Of a stretch of 64,000 nucleotides of DNA, positions 61,933 to 64,000 are shown piece by piece. A program made the translations under genes and the position numbers. A model generated the notes under the pieces. That model did no database searches, was not told the origin of the DNA, and worked only from the letters and a program-made list of their open reading frames with translations. The stretch is from the NCBI GenBank assembly GCA_021773565.1, contig JAJFJZ010000025.1, forward strand, positions 1 to 64,000, read 5' to 3'. Positions within the stretch are counted from its first letter, which is position 1; every line of letters starts with the position of its first letter. Source of the DNA: Gammaproteobacteria bacterium (GTDB lineage: Bacteria; Pseudomonadota; Gammaproteobacteria; Pseudomonadales; Azotimanducaceae).

Positions 61933-62490
61933 ATGACTCCCGAACTGGCTAACGGGAACTACATTATTACAGGAATGTCAGGTACCGGTAAAACGACCTT
62001 GTTGAGGGGTTTGAAGAATACCGGCTTTAATTGCTTTGATGAACCCGCACGCAAAATTCTGGAGTATCACAGTGAAACGGATGGTCCTGCCCTTCCTGCC
62101 AAAGATCCATATGCGTTTGTGAAAGAAATGCTTGATCAGAACGTTCGCGATATTCAGGAAGCGAGCGTATTGAAGAAACCTGCCTTCTTTGATCGTGGAA
62201 TTCCAGATACCGTGGCTTATGCCATACGATTTAATGTCGAGAGTGCAGAATTTGAAAAATTGGCAAAGCAGACACGATATAATCAACACGTATTTCTGAT
62301 GCCACCGTGGAAGGAGATTTTCAAAAGTGACCCGTTTCGCCAAGCCTCGTTTGAACAGTACATCGATTTTCACAAATTGATTAAACAGGTTTACCTAACG
62401 CTTGATTACACACTAATTGAGGTGCCATTGACATCTCTACAGCACAGAATAAAGTTTGTGCTAGCACATATTGAGAACAATCATGGATAG
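61933..62490 (+). CDS. P-loop ATPase/kinase-like protein (AAA_28-like)
   Basis: 185 residues. The Walker A motif is GMSGTGKTTLL at residues 14-24, followed by GFNCFDEPARKILEYH, the typical AAA_28 continuation, PAFFDRGIPDTVAYA as Walker-B-like, and MPPWKEIFKSDPFRQASFEQ with basic residues that may clamp nucleotide. The family includes small cytosolic ATPases or kinases of unclear substrate. It starts right after the GNAT stop and ends five bases before the next gene. Confidence 0.84.
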   Translation: MTPELANGNYIITGMSGTGKTTLLRGLKNTGFNCFDEPARKILEYHSETDGPALPAKDPYAFVKEMLDQNVRDIQEASVLKKPAFFDRGIPDTVAYAIRFNVESAEFEKLAKQTRYNQHVFLMPPWKEIFKSDPFRQASFEQYIDFHKLIKQVYLTLDYTLIEVPLTSLQHRIKFVLAHIENNHG

Positions 62491-62495
62491 AAAAC

Positions 62496-62912
62496 ATGAG
62501 TGAAAACAAACTCCATTGGAGCTTTTGGTTAATTTGCGCGCTGGCACTGGTTTGGAGCGCGCTTGGGTCGGTTAATTTTGTCGTACAGCTCAACCCGGAG
62601 ATGCACGAATCCTATCGGGAGACTGAACGCCTGATAATTGTGGGACGCCCTCTCTGGGCAACGCTTGGATTCGCACTAGCCGTTTTCGGAGGGCTTATCG
62701 GGAGCGTATTGCTGGTACTCAGAAAACCACTGGCACACTATCTATTCATTGCTTCTTTACTGGGTGTATTCCTGGCAATTGCACATGCAATGAGTGTGGG
62801 TATCACATTCGGTACCGGTGAAATAGTGGGCATAATTATTCTGCCAATATTGATGGCGATATTCTTAATCTGGTATGCAAAACTGGTTGAGAAAAAAGGC
62901 TGGTTGCGATAA
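62496..62912 (+). CDS. Small four-helix membrane protein, unknown
   Basis: 138 residues with four helices (about 9-29, 52-72, 78-100, 106-128) and a charged loop PEMHESYRETERLIIVGRP after the first. The last helix ends in WYAKLVEKKGWLR. It looks like a DoxX- or sugar-transporter-like bacterial small membrane protein, but no motif is decisive. It begins five bases after the ATPase gene. Confidence 0.72.
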   Translation: MSENKLHWSFWLICALALVWSALGSVNFVVQLNPEMHESYRETERLIIVGRPLWATLGFALAVFGGLIGSVLLVLRKPLAHYLFIASLLGVFLAIAHAMSVGITFGTGEIVGIIILPILMAIFLIWYAKLVEKKGWLR

Positions 62913-62953
62913 TTCTACTAGATTGATTTCAAAACAACTGGAAAATGACAGAT

Positions 62954-63808
62954 ATGAGCAAGCTATCAGTAAATCCACAGCCAGGAGCGGGGGCAGAAGT
63001 TACCGGCGTAAAACTCAATCAATTGAGTGACACAGATTTTCAGGAGATTCAGTCAGTTTTTGCGGAGTATGGACTAATATTTTTTCGTGATCAGGAGCTA
63101 ACTGAAGCGGATCATGTTGCGTTTGCCAGGCGCTGGGGCAACATCAACATTAACCGCTTTTTTGCTGCACACAAAGACTACCCGGAAATCGCGTTGGTAA
63201 CCAAGGAAGCAGGTCAGGCAGAAAACATTGGTGGCGACTGGCATACAGACCATTCCTATGATCACGAACCTGCGCTGGGGTCTATACTCCTTGCAAGGGA
63301 TTTACCACCATCTGGAGGTGATACCTGGTTTGTGAGCATGTACAAGGCTTTCGAGCAGTTATCCGATGGAATGAAAAATACCCTGCGCGGATTGCGAGCG
63401 GTGCATTCCGCAAAACATGTTTTTGGCGCCCAGCAGGGCTACGAGCTAGCAGGTGACGAGTTCGGCCAGCGGATCGGAAATGCACCTGCTACAGAAGAAA
63501 TGATTAACCCGGTGCACCCTGTGGTAATCAAACATCCGCTTTCAGGTAAGGAAGCGCTTTATGTGAATTCAGCCTTTACACTTCACTTTGAGGGCTGGAC
63601 GCCCGAGGAATCAGCCGTGCTACTGGAATTCCTGTACAAGGAAGCAGTGCGGGAAGATCACATAAGTCGTTTTAAGTGGCGGCCAGGATCAATTGCATTC
63701 TGGGACAACCGGGCCACATGGCACAATGCCCAGAATGACTACCCGGGTTACCGGCGTGAAATGCACCGAATTACCATCGACGGTTGTGCATTAGCTGCAT
63801 CAACCTAG
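62954..63808 (+). CDS. TauD/TfdA-family 2-oxoglutarate-dependent dioxygenase
   Basis: 284 residues from ATG 62954 (GGAAAA about nine bases upstream; ATG 62945 has no spacing for one). The Fe(II) site is His97 and Asp99 in GGDWHTDHSY, with distal His271 in REMHRITIDG and the 2-oxoglutarate Arg in that region (YRREMHR). FVSMYKAFEQLSDGMKNTL and WDNRATWHNAQNDYPGY are typical. The family oxidises taurine, aromatic ethers and similar compounds; the substrate here is unknown. Its stop overlaps the stop of the convergent VOC gene. Confidence 0.92.
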   Translation: MSKLSVNPQPGAGAEVTGVKLNQLSDTDFQEIQSVFAEYGLIFFRDQELTEADHVAFARRWGNININRFFAAHKDYPEIALVTKEAGQAENIGGDWHTDHSYDHEPALGSILLARDLPPSGGDTWFVSMYKAFEQLSDGMKNTLRGLRAVHSAKHVFGAQQGYELAGDEFGQRIGNAPATEEMINPVHPVVIKHPLSGKEALYVNSAFTLHFEGWTPEESAVLLEFLYKEAVREDHISRFKWRPGSIAFWDNRATWHNAQNDYPGYRREMHRITIDGCALAAST

Positions 63809-64000
63809 ATATCCAGGGGTGCCACCTTCGCTACCCTTTGTGGGTCTTTCTTCCACACGTCAGAAACATCCACATACACTTCCACACTGTTTCCATCGGG
63901 ATCATCAAAATAGAGTGATTGCGTAACGTCATGATCAATGGGCATTACAGTAATCCCTGCAGCGTCTATTTCGGTTTTGGCCTGTTTTAATTGTTCAATG
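63805..64000 (-). CDS. VOC-family (glyoxalase/dioxygenase-fold) protein, C-terminal part
   Basis: Only the last 65 residues are in the window. Read on the minus strand, they give IEQLKQAKTEIDAAGITVMP then IDHDVTQSLYFDDPDGNSVE and VYVD, the usual VOC end, where the Glu of the last strand binds metal. The stop at 63805-63807 overlaps the TauD stop by two bases. The start lies beyond the window. The substrate is unknown. Confidence 0.85.
   Translation of the reverse strand, partial: IEQLKQAKTEIDAAGITVMPIDHDVTQSLYFDDPDGNSVEVYVDVSDVWKKDPQRVAKVAPLDI

Overview
The window looks like chromosomal DNA of a free-living, probably marine, aerobic gammaproteobacterium. The evidence is a complete 13-gene nuo operon with a fused nuoCD in gammaproteobacterial order, a DbpA-type helicase, DUF2959 and DUF6316-like proteins, PutA, a periplasmic PQQ alcohol dehydrogenase and many inner-membrane and lipoprotein genes. 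I cannot name the genus. There is no rRNA, no CRISPR array and no intact mobile element; the only mobile trace is a decayed IS481-type transposase end beside a tRNA-Arg at the left edge.

Layout: 1-515 holds the 3' end of tRNA-Arg(CCT) and the IS481 remnant. 516-5830 (+) has small membrane proteins, a glutathione S-transferase-like protein, a DUF1801 protein and bifunctional PutA. 5882-23307 (-) is one long same-strand run: nuoA to nuoN, then a CBS-domain protein, a transglutaminase-like/TPR lipoprotein and a sulfotransferase. 23496-35744 holds an exported MsrA, a phosphagen (arginine/creatine) kinase homologue, a D-amino-acid-dehydrogenase-like flavoprotein, a lipoprotein sensor overlapping a GGDEF/EAL protein, dbpA, an ornithine cyclodeaminase homologue and a membrane M28 peptidase.

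35839-41527 (+) is a compact probable operon: MFS transporter, thioredoxin-fold protein, UGSC-family selenoprotein and PQQ dehydrogenase with a cytochrome c tail. The selenoprotein is split by an in-frame TGA at 39074-39076, which is followed at the right distance by a SECIS-like hairpin. A gene caller would report two short ORFs; I read them as one 177-residue protein with selenocysteine 93.

41593-45799 (-) is an unusual operon that places a secreted penicillin/AHL-acylase-like Ntn hydrolase between an ExbB/TolQ/MotA-like protein and an ExbD/MotB-like anchor. 45962-50299 (+) is a catabolic-looking group (FAD oxidoreductase, small membrane protein, amidohydrolase, thiolase). 50303-52209 (-) is an OmpA protein with calcium-type repeats translationally coupled to a DUF2959 lipoprotein. 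52381-64000 is a mixed accessory stretch: MscS, a Tat-exported amine oxidase, a membrane alpha/beta hydrolase, MAPEG, GFA, a PD40-rhodanese chimera, HAD, EamA, GNAT, a P-loop ATPase, TauD, and the end of a VOC protein cut by the window edge.

The most noteworthy items are the selenoprotein operon, the bacterial phosphagen kinase, and the acylase/proton-channel operon. All functions are read from motifs by eye; no database search or alignment was run.
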